From NCBI GenBank assembly GCA_009789175.1, contig CP046866.1:2232001-2296000 (forward strand): a stretch of 64,000 nucleotides of DNA, given 5' to 3'. Below are positions 1 through 8,162 of this stretch, piece by piece (within the stretch, counting starts at the first letter, position 1; the number at the start of each line of letters is the position of its first letter). The notes beneath the pieces are model-generated. The model did not search any database. It was not told the DNA's origin and worked only from the letters and a program-made list of their open reading frames with translations. The DNA is from Salinibaculum litoreum. GTDB taxonomy: Archaea > Halobacteriota > Halobacteria > Halobacteriales > Haloarculaceae. A program made the position numbers and the translations under genes.

Positions 1-226
1 CAGCGAACGCGAGCAGCCCGAGCAGGGGAATCGGTGCCCGAATCGACATCGGCAGGTCGATCAAAACGGCGACGACGACGGTCACCAGGAAAAACGCCAG
101 TGACGGAATCAGAATGAAGCTGACGTACTGGCCAATCGGCATCCCCATCCGGCGGTAAGACTGGAGCAGTGACTCAAGCGTCTGAGAAATCGTCAGTTCG
201 AGTCCTTCCTTTGCTTGTGTGGCCAT
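1..226 (-). CDS. arlJ: Archaellum assembly membrane protein ArlJ (FlaJ), N-terminal part
   Basis: Only the first 75 or so codons are inside the window; the gene runs off the left edge. The start ATG (226-224) overlaps the arlI stop as TAATG, which implies translational coupling. The visible protein begins MATQAKEGLELTISQTLESL, then a hydrophobic segment (about residues 37-58), as expected for the polytopic platform protein of the archaellum motor. ArlJ anchors the ArlI ATPase in the membrane and is needed for filament assembly. The call rests mainly on its fixed position directly after arlI; the fragment alone is too short for a firm domain call. Confidence 0.85.
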   Translation of the reverse strand, partial: MATQAKEGLELTISQTLESLLQSYRRMGMPIGQYVSFILIPSLAFFLVTVVVAVLIDLPMSIRAPIPLLGLLAFA

Positions 227-1902
227 TACTCTTGCCGGTGGATATCGAACGGGAGACCTTCGACGCCGTCACGCTGGAAGTCCTCGACGAGTTCGTTGAC
301 TTCGTGGTAGCCGACGATACCCTCCTGGATAGCACGCTCGATGATGCGTGCCCGGAACTGGAGGTCGTTGTAGATATCTCGGGTGTCCTCGTATCCCAGA
401 AGCGTCGCAATCTGCTCTTCGAGGACGTAGGAGTTGTTCATCCCCTGGAAGTTGATTTCGTCCTCGACGGGGTCCCAGAAGAACGCCTGCCGGGTGACGA
501 CACCGTCCATCTCCTTGGAGTAGCCCTCGATTTCCTGGACGGACGTGACACGACGGAGCACGTCGTCGCCCTGCTTGACCCGGTTCTGGAACAGGGCCAC
601 GTCGGCGACACCCATGAACGTCTCCGGGACGTTGATGGGGTCACTCGTAAAGCGCTGAATCATCGAGACGATGTCGCTCGCGTGGAAAGTCAGCATCACG
701 GGGTGGCCCGTCTGGGCGGCCTGGAAGGCCATCCGACCCTCGGCACCACGAACCTCACCCATGATGATGTAGTCGGGACGGGAACGCAGTGCCGCTGCGA
801 CGAGGTCGAACATGTCGACGCTTGTATCCTCGCTTTCACCTTCACGGGTGAGCAGTTGCTGCCAGGTGTCGTGGGGCGGCAGGACCTCTGCGGTGTCCTC
901 CGCGGTGTAAATCTTCGCGTCCCGCGGGATGAACGTAAAGGAGGCGTTCAGCGTCGTCGTCTTCCCAGATGCAGTCTCCCCGACGACGAAGACGGTCTGC
1001 TCGTTTTCCAGACACAGCCAGATATAGGCTGCAAGCTCGGGGCTGAGCGTCCCCCACTTGGTAATCTGGAACATCGAGAGGGGTTCGCCGTCGTTTTGAC
1101 GGATGGTCAGCGACGGCCCCTGCAGGGAAACGTCGTCGGAGTAGATGACGTTCAGACGCGAGCCGTCAGGCAGCGTGGAGTCGATAATGGGGTCGGAGTC
1201 GGAGACGGGGTCGCCGATGCGCTCACCCATGTTCTTGAGCCACTGGTCGTACTCCGACTTGGACTCCCACTCGACGGTCGTCTCAAGCATCGAGTAGACC
1301 GCGTGGTCGACGAAACACTGGTCCCGGCCGATGACGTGGATGTCCTCGTTTGCCGGGTCGCGCATGATGGGTTCCAGCGGGCCGAGACCGACGATGTCCC
1401 GGTTCAGGCGGTACCGAATGTTCTCGTAGGTCTCCTCGTTGAGTTCGACTTTCCCCACGTCGGTGAGCTTCGAGAGGCGGGTGAGGACGCCGCTGTCCGA
1501 GGACTCGCGGTCTTTGATACGCGTCGTCTCCTGAAGCAACTCCTCGATGCGGTCGTCGTATTCAGCCTCGTTCTGGGGGGCCTCCTTGGTGACCGACCGC
1601 TCCAGCAGGCGGTTGCGCACCTTGTCGAAGACCGGCCGCTCCTCCTCGCCGAGTTCGGGCTCGATGGCGTAATATTTCATGTCCTGCCCGAGGTCGCCGT
1701 AGATGTGACAGTAGATGGGACCACCGACGGGATAGAGGACGTTCGGCCGGTCGGACTCGTACTCGTCGTCGGCCTCCTCGATGAACTGCGGGAACTCCCC
1801 GGTAATCTGTTTGAACTTCTGGAGGTGCTCCCGGAGGTGCGGTCGTCGTGCTGCGTGTTGCCTGAGTTCGTCCGATGGTTTGGGTCGTCCGTGGTCTGTC
1901 AT
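226..1902 (-). CDS. arlI: Archaellum motor ATPase ArlI (FlaI)
   Basis: 558 aa, normal for haloarchaeal ArlI. It is a type II/IV secretion-superfamily ATPase that drives archaellin assembly and filament rotation as a hexamer on ArlJ. The Walker A motif GETASGKTT is at about residues 308-316. The Walker B region (PDYIIMGEVRG) is at about 376-386, followed by the His-box stretch GHPVMLTFHASD at about 399-410. The first ~130 residues are charged and acidic, as is usual in the N-terminal domain. It sits 8 bp downstream of arlH and overlaps arlJ by one base. The large open frame on the opposite strand is a high-GC antisense artefact. Confidence 0.97.
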   Translation of the reverse strand: MTDHGRPKPSDELRQHAARRPHLREHLQKFKQITGEFPQFIEEADDEYESDRPNVLYPVGGPIYCHIYGDLGQDMKYYAIEPELGEEERPVFDKVRNRLLERSVTKEAPQNEAEYDDRIEELLQETTRIKDRESSDSGVLTRLSKLTDVGKVELNEETYENIRYRLNRDIVGLGPLEPIMRDPANEDIHVIGRDQCFVDHAVYSMLETTVEWESKSEYDQWLKNMGERIGDPVSDSDPIIDSTLPDGSRLNVIYSDDVSLQGPSLTIRQNDGEPLSMFQITKWGTLSPELAAYIWLCLENEQTVFVVGETASGKTTTLNASFTFIPRDAKIYTAEDTAEVLPPHDTWQQLLTREGESEDTSVDMFDLVAAALRSRPDYIIMGEVRGAEGRMAFQAAQTGHPVMLTFHASDIVSMIQRFTSDPINVPETFMGVADVALFQNRVKQGDDVLRRVTSVQEIEGYSKEMDGVVTRQAFFWDPVEDEINFQGMNNSYVLEEQIATLLGYEDTRDIYNDLQFRARIIERAIQEGIVGYHEVNELVEDFQRDGVEGLPFDIHRQE

Positions 1903-1910
1903 GGTTAGTG

Positions 1911-2678
1911 TTATGCGACGCTGCGGCTTTCGATGACGATGCCAGTGCCAGAGCGCACCGAGTACCCGATGGTGTCACCCACCTGTTCGCCCATCCCGGC
2001 AAAGCGAAGCACCGAAATCTGTCGGCGCACGTCGTTGCCGACCTCGACCATCTCCAACTCCAGGAAGACGTCGGCAATCGACCGGAACGGGCCGATGGCC
2101 TCCTCATCCAGGGTCGTCGGGTCCACCGTCAGGATGATAACCTTTCCCCGCGAGATGATGTCACGGAAAAAGGAGATGATCTCCAGTGCGGCCTGGCGCT
2201 CCTCGTTTTCCCTGACCAGAGCCTCGAATTTGGGGTCGTTACGGAGGATGGCGTCGAAGGTGTCGATAATGATGACATCGGACTCCCACATCACCTCTGC
2301 CTGCATCAACCGCTTGAGCAGGTCCATCCGGTCCTCGTCACCACCGCCGTCGTCCGCGAACGTGTTCTTGGAGTCGCCGATGTCGGCGTGCAAAAAGAGC
2401 ACGTTCTCGTCGAGCATGTGGTCGACCATGTCATAGTCGAGCGAGTTCATCTGCTCGAGGAAGGAGCCGACGGTTAACTCGGTCGACAGAAGCGTGACCG
2501 TGTGGCCTTCCTCACAGAGGCCGTGGGTAAACCGCTGGCTAATCGCGGACTTCCCTGCACCGTAGTCGCCCTCCATGAGGACGATACTACCGGGCGGGAG
2601 TCCGCCGCCGAGTTCTTTGTTCAGCCGGTCCCGTTCGTCCAGTCCGATGGAAAACAGGTCTTGACTTGCGATGCTCAT
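1911..2678 (-). CDS. arlH: Archaellum motor regulatory ATPase ArlH (FlaH)
   Basis: 255 aa KaiC/RecA-fold protein that binds ATP and docks on ArlI to form the motor core. The Walker A motif GDYGAGKS is at residues 37-44 and the hydrophobic Walker B strand DVIIIDT at about 134-140. The start ATG (2678-2676) overlaps the end of arlG by 4 bp, so translation is likely coupled. ArlH characteristically has Walker motifs but little hydrolysis, acting as a nucleotide-dependent switch; that is family knowledge and not visible here. Confidence 0.96.
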   Translation of the reverse strand: MSIASQDLFSIGLDERDRLNKELGGGLPPGSIVLMEGDYGAGKSAISQRFTHGLCEEGHTVTLLSTELTVGSFLEQMNSLDYDMVDHMLDENVLFLHADIGDSKNTFADDGGGDEDRMDLLKRLMQAEVMWESDVIIIDTFDAILRNDPKFEALVRENEERQAALEIISFFRDIISRGKVIILTVDPTTLDEEAIGPFRSIADVFLELEMVEVGNDVRRQISVLRFAGMGEQVGDTIGYSVRSGTGIVIESRSVA

Positions 2679-3139
2679 GTGCGGAACTCAAACACCTCCT
2701 CGTCACCGTTGATGATGACTTTCGCGCGGTGGTCCTGATCGCTGGGCAGGTCCTCGGTGACTTTGATGCGGATAACCGTGCCCCGATCCCAGGTGTCGGA
2801 CTCGCCGAGCACCTCGATATAGATGTCGCCCGGGGTCTGGAACTGCCCGTTGATGAGCACCTCTATCTGCTCGGCCTGTGCCGGTAGTCGCTGGGTTCCC
2901 GTGTTTTTCACCAGCAGCGTCAGGTTCCCCTGACCGTCGCAGTTGTAAACACAGGCACCGGTGCCGTTGTCACTGATAATCTCGATATCCGTCCTGACGT
3001 TGTCGCTCACCTGTAATCCCTGGTCGTCGATGGCGCCGCTGAGGCGGTCGACACTCGTCGTGAAGACGCCGGCGACGCTGGCCGCAATCAGCATGCTGGC
3101 GATGAACAGTATCATATGCGAGATGGAGACACTCGCCAT
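2675..3139 (-). CDS. arlG: Archaellum stator-like protein ArlG (FlaG)
   Basis: 154 aa with a single N-terminal hydrophobic helix (about residues 8-26) and a beta-rich remainder, the usual architecture of ArlG. ArlG forms filaments capped by ArlF that contact the S-layer and act as the static part of the motor. It follows arlF with overlapping stop and start (position 3139) and overlaps arlH by 4 bp. The C-terminal half carries alternating beta segments ending in EEVFEFRT. Confidence 0.92.
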   Translation of the reverse strand: MASVSISHMILFIASMLIAASVAGVFTTSVDRLSGAIDDQGLQVSDNVRTDIEIISDNGTGACVYNCDGQGNLTLLVKNTGTQRLPAQAEQIEVLINGQFQTPGDIYIEVLGESDTWDRGTVIRIKVTEDLPSDQDHRAKVIINGDEEVFEFRT

Positions 3140-3603
3140 CAGGCGCTCACCTCCGTGACGGACACCGTATCAGCGATGCCGGGGCCAGTGACGACCTTGA
3201 CCCGGTCGGGGGCCTGCGTGATGCCCGCGAGGGAATCCTCGTCTTCCAGCACCAGTTGCTCGCCAGGCCGCCAGGTATCCGTCGACCGACCATCGACCTC
3301 GCTACGCTCGAAGTCGCTGCTCGCGAGGTAGTCGTCCTCGGCGACGACGTCGACTCGCCCGACGGACAGCGTCGTCTCCCCCGTGTTGTTGACCGCGATA
3401 GTCAGGTTCGACGAGGTCGTGTTCCAGGTGGCCTCGACAACCTCGATGTTGGTGTTCTGGACAGTCCGCTGGTATTCATCGGTGTCCTGGCGGGCTTCGT
3501 CGACTTCTTCGACGGTGTTGGCCGTCGCGGTGTACAGCGTGCTCATCGCTATGAAAAGCGCCGCGAAGATGACCAGCGCGCTGCCGCTTGTTCCAAATCC
3601 CAT
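3139..3603 (-). CDS. arlF: Archaellum stator protein ArlF (FlaF)
   Basis: 154 aa. The N-terminal membrane helix starting MGFGTSGSALVIFAALFIAM is followed by a short helical neck and a beta-sandwich region, matching ArlF, which binds the S-layer outside the cell. The gene joins arlG with overlapping stop and start. The neighbour at 3619-4074 has the same plan (MGFSVSGAAAIIFATMF), so the locus encodes two ArlF-like proteins in tandem. Which copy is the true S-layer binder cannot be told from the sequence. Confidence 0.88.
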   Translation of the reverse strand: MGFGTSGSALVIFAALFIAMSTLYTATANTVEEVDEARQDTDEYQRTVQNTNIEVVEATWNTTSSNLTIAVNNTGETTLSVGRVDVVAEDDYLASSDFERSEVDGRSTDTWRPGEQLVLEDEDSLAGITQAPDRVKVVTGPGIADTVSVTEVSA

Positions 3604-3618
3604 CTTAGCTACCTCCCG

Positions 3619-4074
3619 TCATACCGTCGAAACCTCCGTCGTCGTGTCGGAGACGCCATGCTCGGCGGTCACCTTCACGCGTCCGGGCTGCTCGGTGACG
3701 CCCGTAATCGTGATGGTGAGCGTCTCCTCGGCGAGCCACAGGCGGGTGTCCGTGTTCTCGACGGTCGCGTTCTCCCGCCAGCCCTCCTGATAGCGCCCGT
3801 CGAGCAACACGTCCGTGTCCGCGACCGAGAGCTGTGCAGCACCCGTGTTGGCCACGTCGATTGTCACCTCGTCGTTGGGACTGTCGTAGGTCACCGACTG
3901 GATGGCAACCTCGGTGTTCTGTGTGTCCCTGACCGCATCGGTACGGTCCTGCTCGGCGTCAGTGACCGCCTCGAAACTGTTCGCGGTGGCCGTGTACCAC
4001 ATCCCGAAGACCACGAACATGGTCGCGAAGATGATGGCTGCCGCGCCACTAACGCTGAATCCCATCGACGCCAC
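3619..4074 (-). CDS. Second ArlF/FlaF-like archaellum protein
   Basis: 151 aa. The N-terminal helix MGFSVSGAAAIIFATMFVVF and the following YTATANSFE are nearly superimposable on MGFGTSGSALVIFAALFIAM and YTATANTVE of the next gene, so the two are paralogues from a tandem duplication. The C-terminal beta domains have diverged (here DEVTIDVANTGAAQLSVADT). Two in-frame ATGs exist; the annotated start gives MASMGFSV, but an internal start at MGFSV would match the paralogue better. The gene overlaps the arlCE 3' end by 26 bp and lies 15 bp before arlF. Confidence 0.85.
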   Translation of the reverse strand: MASMGFSVSGAAAIIFATMFVVFGMWYTATANSFEAVTDAEQDRTDAVRDTQNTEVAIQSVTYDSPNDEVTIDVANTGAAQLSVADTDVLLDGRYQEGWRENATVENTDTRLWLAEETLTITITGVTEQPGRVKVTAEHGVSDTTTEVSTV

Positions 4075-5680
4075 CTCCCATCATACCGAGGGCAGCGGTG
4101 TCGCCGTTGAGCTGCCCGATGTACTGCAGACTCTGTGAGTGGTGGTCGATGGTTAGCGTCCCGGTACCGCCGCCGTCGAAGCCAGTCAGATACTCCTGTA
4201 GGTCGTCGCTGACCTCCTCGTCTATCCAGTCGATGGACTCGTAGTAGTCCAGAGCGCGTGCGGTCTCTCGGACGCCCGCTTCCTCGACGAGGAACTCCAG
4301 CCACTCGACGACGATGAGGTCTGCAGCGTATCCCTCCGGCAGCGTCACCAGATACGGCTTGCCCTCACCGGAGTTCTCGGCTTGCTGGCTCGTCTGGGTC
4401 TGCTGCGTGGTCTGTGCCTGCTGGGTCGGCTCCGGCTCGGGTTCCGGTTCGGGTTCGGCCGGCGGCTCAGGCTCGGGCTCCGGTTCGGGTTGGCTGGTGG
4501 GTTCCGGTTCGGGTTCGGGCTCGGGTTCGCTGGCGGGTTCTGCCTCTGCCGCAGCCTCGTCTGCTTGCTCGTCCTCGTCGATGACCTCGTCGAAGAGTTC
4601 GTCGTCCGCGAGGTCATCGTCCTCCATCTCGAACTCCTCGTCGCTTGCGTCCTCAAGGCCGTCGTCGAACCCGTCCTCCATCATGTCGTCGCCGGCGTCG
4701 TCGAAGGCCTCATCCGCACCGTCCGCTTCCTCGTCTTCCTCGGCCCAGTCCGCGTCACCGGACTCGTACTCGTCTTTGAGGTCCTCGAACGAGGTCCCGC
4801 CACTGTCGCCGCCGTCGTCGTCCATTTCCATATCGTCCATGCCTCCCATGTCGTCACCGCCGGTGTCGAAGCCCTCGTCGAAGCTGTCGTCGAAGTCCCC
4901 GCCGTCATCTCCGCCGCCCATCTCGTCGCCACCGCCGAGTACGTCGCCCACGTCCGCGTCGGCTTCCATGCCGCCGCTTTCCTCTTCGACGAGGTCGTCA
5001 TCGAAGAAGCCCTCGGCGTCGGCCTCGGCGATGTCGTCGTCGAGTTCCTCGTCCTCGCCGCCACCGTCGTCGTCGCCGAACAGCCCGAAGGAGCCATCGC
5101 CACCTGCGCCCCCGCCCATCCCGGCGTCGATGTCGTCAGCGAAGGGGTTGACCCCGCGGGTGACCATCTCGTAGATATCCAGCAGTTTTCGGACGTTTTC
5201 CTCGACCTCCTCGACGGATTCGGATATCTGCTCGTTCTCGTTTCGCACCGTGTTGACCGTCGAGGAGAGGCTCCCGACCTCGTTTTCGAGTTCGTCGAGC
5301 CGATGTTCGAGTTCGTCGACGTCACCGCCGCCACCGCCGCCACCGTCCATGTCGCCGAACTCGTCGTCACCGAAGCCTCCCAGGTCGTCACCGTCGTCAT
5401 CGAGACCGCCGAGTCCACCCAGGTCGTCGCCGCCACCGCCGTCGTCACCGCCGTCACCCTCGTCGGCCATCAGTCCTCCGCCGCCACCACCGAGGTCGTC
5501 ACCACCACCGCCACCGCCGTCGTCATCGCCGTCACCCTCGTCATCACCCACGATGTCCCCCAGCATATTCCGGATGCTCATGCCCACGAGTCCGCCCGAG
5601 AACAGAATGAACAGCCACACTGCATCCGTCGCTTCCGGTGCGACAGTCTGGAGTGGCTGGGCGAACGAGGCACTACTCAT
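4049..5680 (-). CDS. arlCE: Archaellum protein ArlCE/ArlD-type, very acidic
   Basis: 543 aa. A membrane helix lies near residues 20-37. A long Gly/Asp-rich region follows, with a coiled-coil stretch (DELEHRLDELENEVGSLSST onward). Next come further Asp/Glu-rich sequence and a Pro-Glu repeat (PEPEPEPE, about residues 370-425). The C-terminal FlaD/E domain starts around KPYLVTLPEGYAADLIVVEW. ArlC/D/E proteins link the motor to CheF and hence to CheY signalling. The disordered acidic middle fits a flexible tether at high salt. The N-terminal membrane segment is worth noting because ArlC/D/E are usually described as cytosolic ring components. First gene of the arl operon. Confidence 0.9.
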   Translation of the reverse strand: MSSASFAQPLQTVAPEATDAVWLFILFSGGLVGMSIRNMLGDIVGDDEGDGDDDGGGGGGDDLGGGGGGLMADEGDGGDDGGGGDDLGGLGGLDDDGDDLGGFGDDEFGDMDGGGGGGGDVDELEHRLDELENEVGSLSSTVNTVRNENEQISESVEEVEENVRKLLDIYEMVTRGVNPFADDIDAGMGGGAGGDGSFGLFGDDDGGGEDEELDDDIAEADAEGFFDDDLVEEESGGMEADADVGDVLGGGDEMGGGDDGGDFDDSFDEGFDTGGDDMGGMDDMEMDDDGGDSGGTSFEDLKDEYESGDADWAEEDEEADGADEAFDDAGDDMMEDGFDDGLEDASDEEFEMEDDDLADDELFDEVIDEDEQADEAAAEAEPASEPEPEPEPEPTSQPEPEPEPEPPAEPEPEPEPEPTQQAQTTQQTQTSQQAENSGEGKPYLVTLPEGYAADLIVVEWLEFLVEEAGVRETARALDYYESIDWIDEEVSDDLQEYLTGFDGGGTGTLTIDHHSQSLQYIGQLNGDTAALGMMGGGVDGIQR

Positions 5681-5943
5681 TACGCGAAATAGAGGGTACT
5701 AACACTCTTGAATGTACCGTCTGTTCTATCACGACTGATAATATACCACCTACATCTGCAAAATAAAGGTTATATGAACAGTTATAAACGATAAAATAGA
5801 GTCTGACGTTAATTTCTCGACCTGCAACGAGAGAGCAGCGTCGGACGTATCAAATCTGGTAATGATGTCTGTCAGCCGTCAGACGGGCCCGCGGAAGATT
5901 CTGTCATCCGTCTGACTTTTCGCGAGAACCGAATGGAGGAGAC
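5681..5943 (-). promoter_or_regulatory. Promoter region of the arlCE-to-arlJ operon
   Basis: 263 bp of AT-rich sequence between cheD (ends 5944) and the arlCE start (5680). Read on the minus strand, GTATATTATC at 5747-5738 is a good archaeal TATA box, predicting initiation near 5715 and a leader of about 35 nt. A second very AT-rich patch lies at 5760-5800. No open frame of note is present. The gap suggests that the motor genes have their own promoter apart from cheY-cheC-cheD. Confidence 0.6.
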
Positions 5944-6468
5944 CTACAGGCGGGTGTTGTCGGTGTTTGCGCTTTTGACGACGAGGTCGCCGGTGTTGGA
6001 CTCCAAGCGTAGCGACCGGCCGTGGTCGCCGCCGACGTCCTCCCCGACGATTGGGATGCCGTACTCCTCTAAGGTCTCACGGACCTGCGAGACGTTTCTG
6101 TCGCCGATACCGGAGCCGGACTCGGAGAAGTCGAGCATGTCGCTACCGCCCGCGATTTTGGCCTCGATGCTGTTCGGGTCGGCACCGGCCTCGCTCATCT
6201 CCTCGACAAGGAGTTCCGTCCCCGTGTCGGCGAACTTCGCTGCGTTGCCATCCTCTACCTCATCTGCGGACGGCAACATGACGTGAACGAGGCCGGCGGT
6301 GCCGGTCTCCGTATCATACAGTGCGATGCCGATACAGGAGCCGAGCCCGCTGGTCGTCAGAACCGCGCCGTCGGTGGTCACCTCGTACTCGGCGATGCCC
6401 ACCTTGATTCGCTCGGGGTCGGCGTCCTGCGTTTGTTCCGTCTGACTACTCCCGTCGTAGACCTTCAT
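5944..6468 (-). CDS. cheD: Chemoreceptor glutamine deamidase CheD
   Basis: 174 aa. The catalytic Cys lies in GLGSCIGIAL (Cys45) and the partner His in GLVHVMLP (His62), the Cys/His arrangement of CheD deamidases. CheD deamidates receptor glutamines and binds CheC, and so takes part in adaptation. The gene lies 2 bp after cheC and belongs to the cheY-cheC-cheD run. The first ~20 residues are a polar extension. Confidence 0.95.
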   Translation of the reverse strand: MKVYDGSSQTEQTQDADPERIKVGIAEYEVTTDGAVLTTSGLGSCIGIALYDTETGTAGLVHVMLPSADEVEDGNAAKFADTGTELLVEEMSEAGADPNSIEAKIAGGSDMLDFSESGSGIGDRNVSQVRETLEEYGIPIVGEDVGGDHGRSLRLESNTGDLVVKSANTDNTRL

Positions 6469-6470
6469 TG

Positions 6471-7685
6471 TTAGAATATCTGTTCGGCATCAGCTTCCGT
6501 CTCCTCGGCACGCTCGACCAGCAATTCATCCAGCGCCTCCCGCAGTTCCTCTTCGTTGGGGAGGGCGTGGATGGTGCTTTCAAAGGCCACCTCGTCGGTT
6601 TTCATCTTCGAGTCGATGATGAAAGCATGTTGCTGATGCTGGCCCAGCTGTGCGGCCAGCGGGTCGATAATGGCCCGTCCCATGTCATGGACCAGTCGTG
6701 GCGGAGTGTGCTCGACAGTCTGTTGCAAGACGTTTGCCCAGCCGTCGACGAACCCGCTGGTCATGATGTTACCCAGTTCCTCGATGGCTGCCTTGTGCTG
6801 GTCGGTCAGACCATCGCCGTCGGTCTCCATCGGCATCAACGCTTCCGCGACGTTGATGGCCGAAGTCTCGTCGAACAACACCAGCAGGTACCCGCTTGGC
6901 GCACCAGTGAACTCCACCACCGTCCCCACGTACGTGTCGTTGCCGACCTGTTTGGGAACGTCCTCGATGGGCGCAAAAGAGATCTGACTGACCTCGGCTT
7001 CGGTCTCGATACCAGCCATCATCTCGACGTTCTCGGCGGCTTTCTCGGTTCCCTTCCGGGTCATCCGGTTGAACGCTTCCAGTTTCTCGATGGGAATGGC
7101 ATCGTCCCCGGCGGCGGCATGCTCGGACATCATCTCCGTCATCGGCTCGTACTCCGGGAGCATGTAGATGAAGAAGTTCACCGACTGGTCGAGCCACTCG
7201 ATCTCGCTCCGGAAGACGAATACCTGATCAGTCTCGCCGGTGTCGGGGGCCTCGGGCAACACGTCAGCCCCGGAGCGCTCGATGTACTCCGGTGGGGTGT
7301 GTTCGATGCCCGCCCCCAGATAGTCCGCCCAGCCGTCGATGAAGCCGCTCATCATGATGTTGCCGATCTCCTCGACGCTGGACTGGGCCATGCTCGGGTC
7401 CTCGGCCGCTCCGGGCATGAGAGCGTTGACGATTTCGTCAGTGCTGTCGCGGTCGAAGACCAGCACGGTGTCGCCGCTGAGCGCCCCCTCGAACTCGAAC
7501 TGAACGCCGACGAATTCGGAGTCACCGAGTTCCTCGCCGATATCGGCCCTGTCGACGAGTGAGATTTTGGTCACGTCGACTTCCGCGTCGATGCCCGTCA
7601 TCTGGGCCATCGAGCGTGTTGCCTGCTCAGCGCCCTCGTGGGCAAGCTGGTTGAACGTGCCAAGCGACTGAACGTCTATTTTCAT
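6471..7685 (-). CDS. cheC: CheC-type CheY-P phosphatase, two fused CheC domains
   Basis: 404 aa, twice the length of a single CheC. The N-terminal half has the signature S102-x3-E106-x2-N109, with Pro 22 residues after the Asn. The C-terminal half repeats it (EELGNIMTSGFVDGWANVL), but with Ala299 where Asp or Ser is usual. CheC dephosphorylates CheY-P and is modulated by CheD. It stands 2 bp from both cheY and cheD. An internal duplication and fusion is the simplest origin. Whether the C-terminal site still works is uncertain given the Ala. Confidence 0.93.
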   Translation of the reverse strand: MKIDVQSLGTFNQLAHEGAEQATRSMAQMTGIDAEVDVTKISLVDRADIGEELGDSEFVGVQFEFEGALSGDTVLVFDRDSTDEIVNALMPGAAEDPSMAQSSVEEIGNIMMSGFIDGWADYLGAGIEHTPPEYIERSGADVLPEAPDTGETDQVFVFRSEIEWLDQSVNFFIYMLPEYEPMTEMMSEHAAAGDDAIPIEKLEAFNRMTRKGTEKAAENVEMMAGIETEAEVSQISFAPIEDVPKQVGNDTYVGTVVEFTGAPSGYLLVLFDETSAINVAEALMPMETDGDGLTDQHKAAIEELGNIMTSGFVDGWANVLQQTVEHTPPRLVHDMGRAIIDPLAAQLGQHQQHAFIIDSKMKTDEVAFESTIHALPNEEELREALDELLVERAEETEADAEQIF

Positions 7686-7687
7686 CG

Positions 7688-8047
7688 TTACGAGGGCACG
7701 ACATCCTGGATGGCTTCCATCACACTCGGTTTCTGGAAGGGTTTCGTGATGTACCCGTCAGCCCCCGCTTTCACCGCCTCTTTCATCTTTTCTTCCTGCC
7801 CGACGCTGGTACACATGATGACGTTTGCCTCGGGTGCCGTGTTCTTGATTTCGTCGGTGGCCTCGATACCGTCCCTGATGGGCATGACGATGTCCATCAT
7901 GACCAGGTCCGGCTGTTCCTCTTTGAACACCTCAACGGCTTCGACGCCGTTTTCGACCTCCCCGACGATATTGTGGTCCTCCTCCAGAATCTCCCGGAGG
8001 AGATTGCGCATGAACTCCGAGTCATCGGCTATCAGTACGTCTGCCAT
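7688..8047 (-). CDS. cheY: Chemotaxis response regulator CheY
   Basis: 119 aa, a single receiver domain. The acidic pair is Asp8-Asp9, the phospho-acceptor Asp52 (DLVMMDIVMP), the switch residue Thr80 and the conserved Lys102 (ITKPF), so all key receiver residues are present. In archaea, CheY-P reaches the motor through CheF and ArlC/D/E rather than a FliM-like switch. It leads the cheY-cheC-cheD run with 2-bp gaps. Confidence 0.97.
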   Translation of the reverse strand: MADVLIADDSEFMRNLLREILEEDHNIVGEVENGVEAVEVFKEEQPDLVMMDIVMPIRDGIEATDEIKNTAPEANVIMCTSVGQEEKMKEAVKAGADGYITKPFQKPSVMEAIQDVVPS

Positions 8048-8162
8048 ATCTGCTCACCACGCCCTACTGCCAAAAGCCAAATAAATGTGTCCCGTTGATT
8101 ATCGGCGCTGATACTCGATGTACACCCGCGTGACAGGTCGCTGGCCCCGTATAAAATACCGG

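Noticed and set aside
169-1908. Long plus-strand open frame antisense to arlI (579 codons)
   Set aside because: High-GC shadow: arlI on the other strand has Walker motifs and family length, while this frame has no motifs and lies wholly within it.
4432-4545. Repetitive GGTTCGGGTTCCGG-like DNA that could suggest a CRISPR or satellite
   Set aside because: It encodes the Pro-Glu rod of ArlCE in frame; no spacers or regular repeat length.
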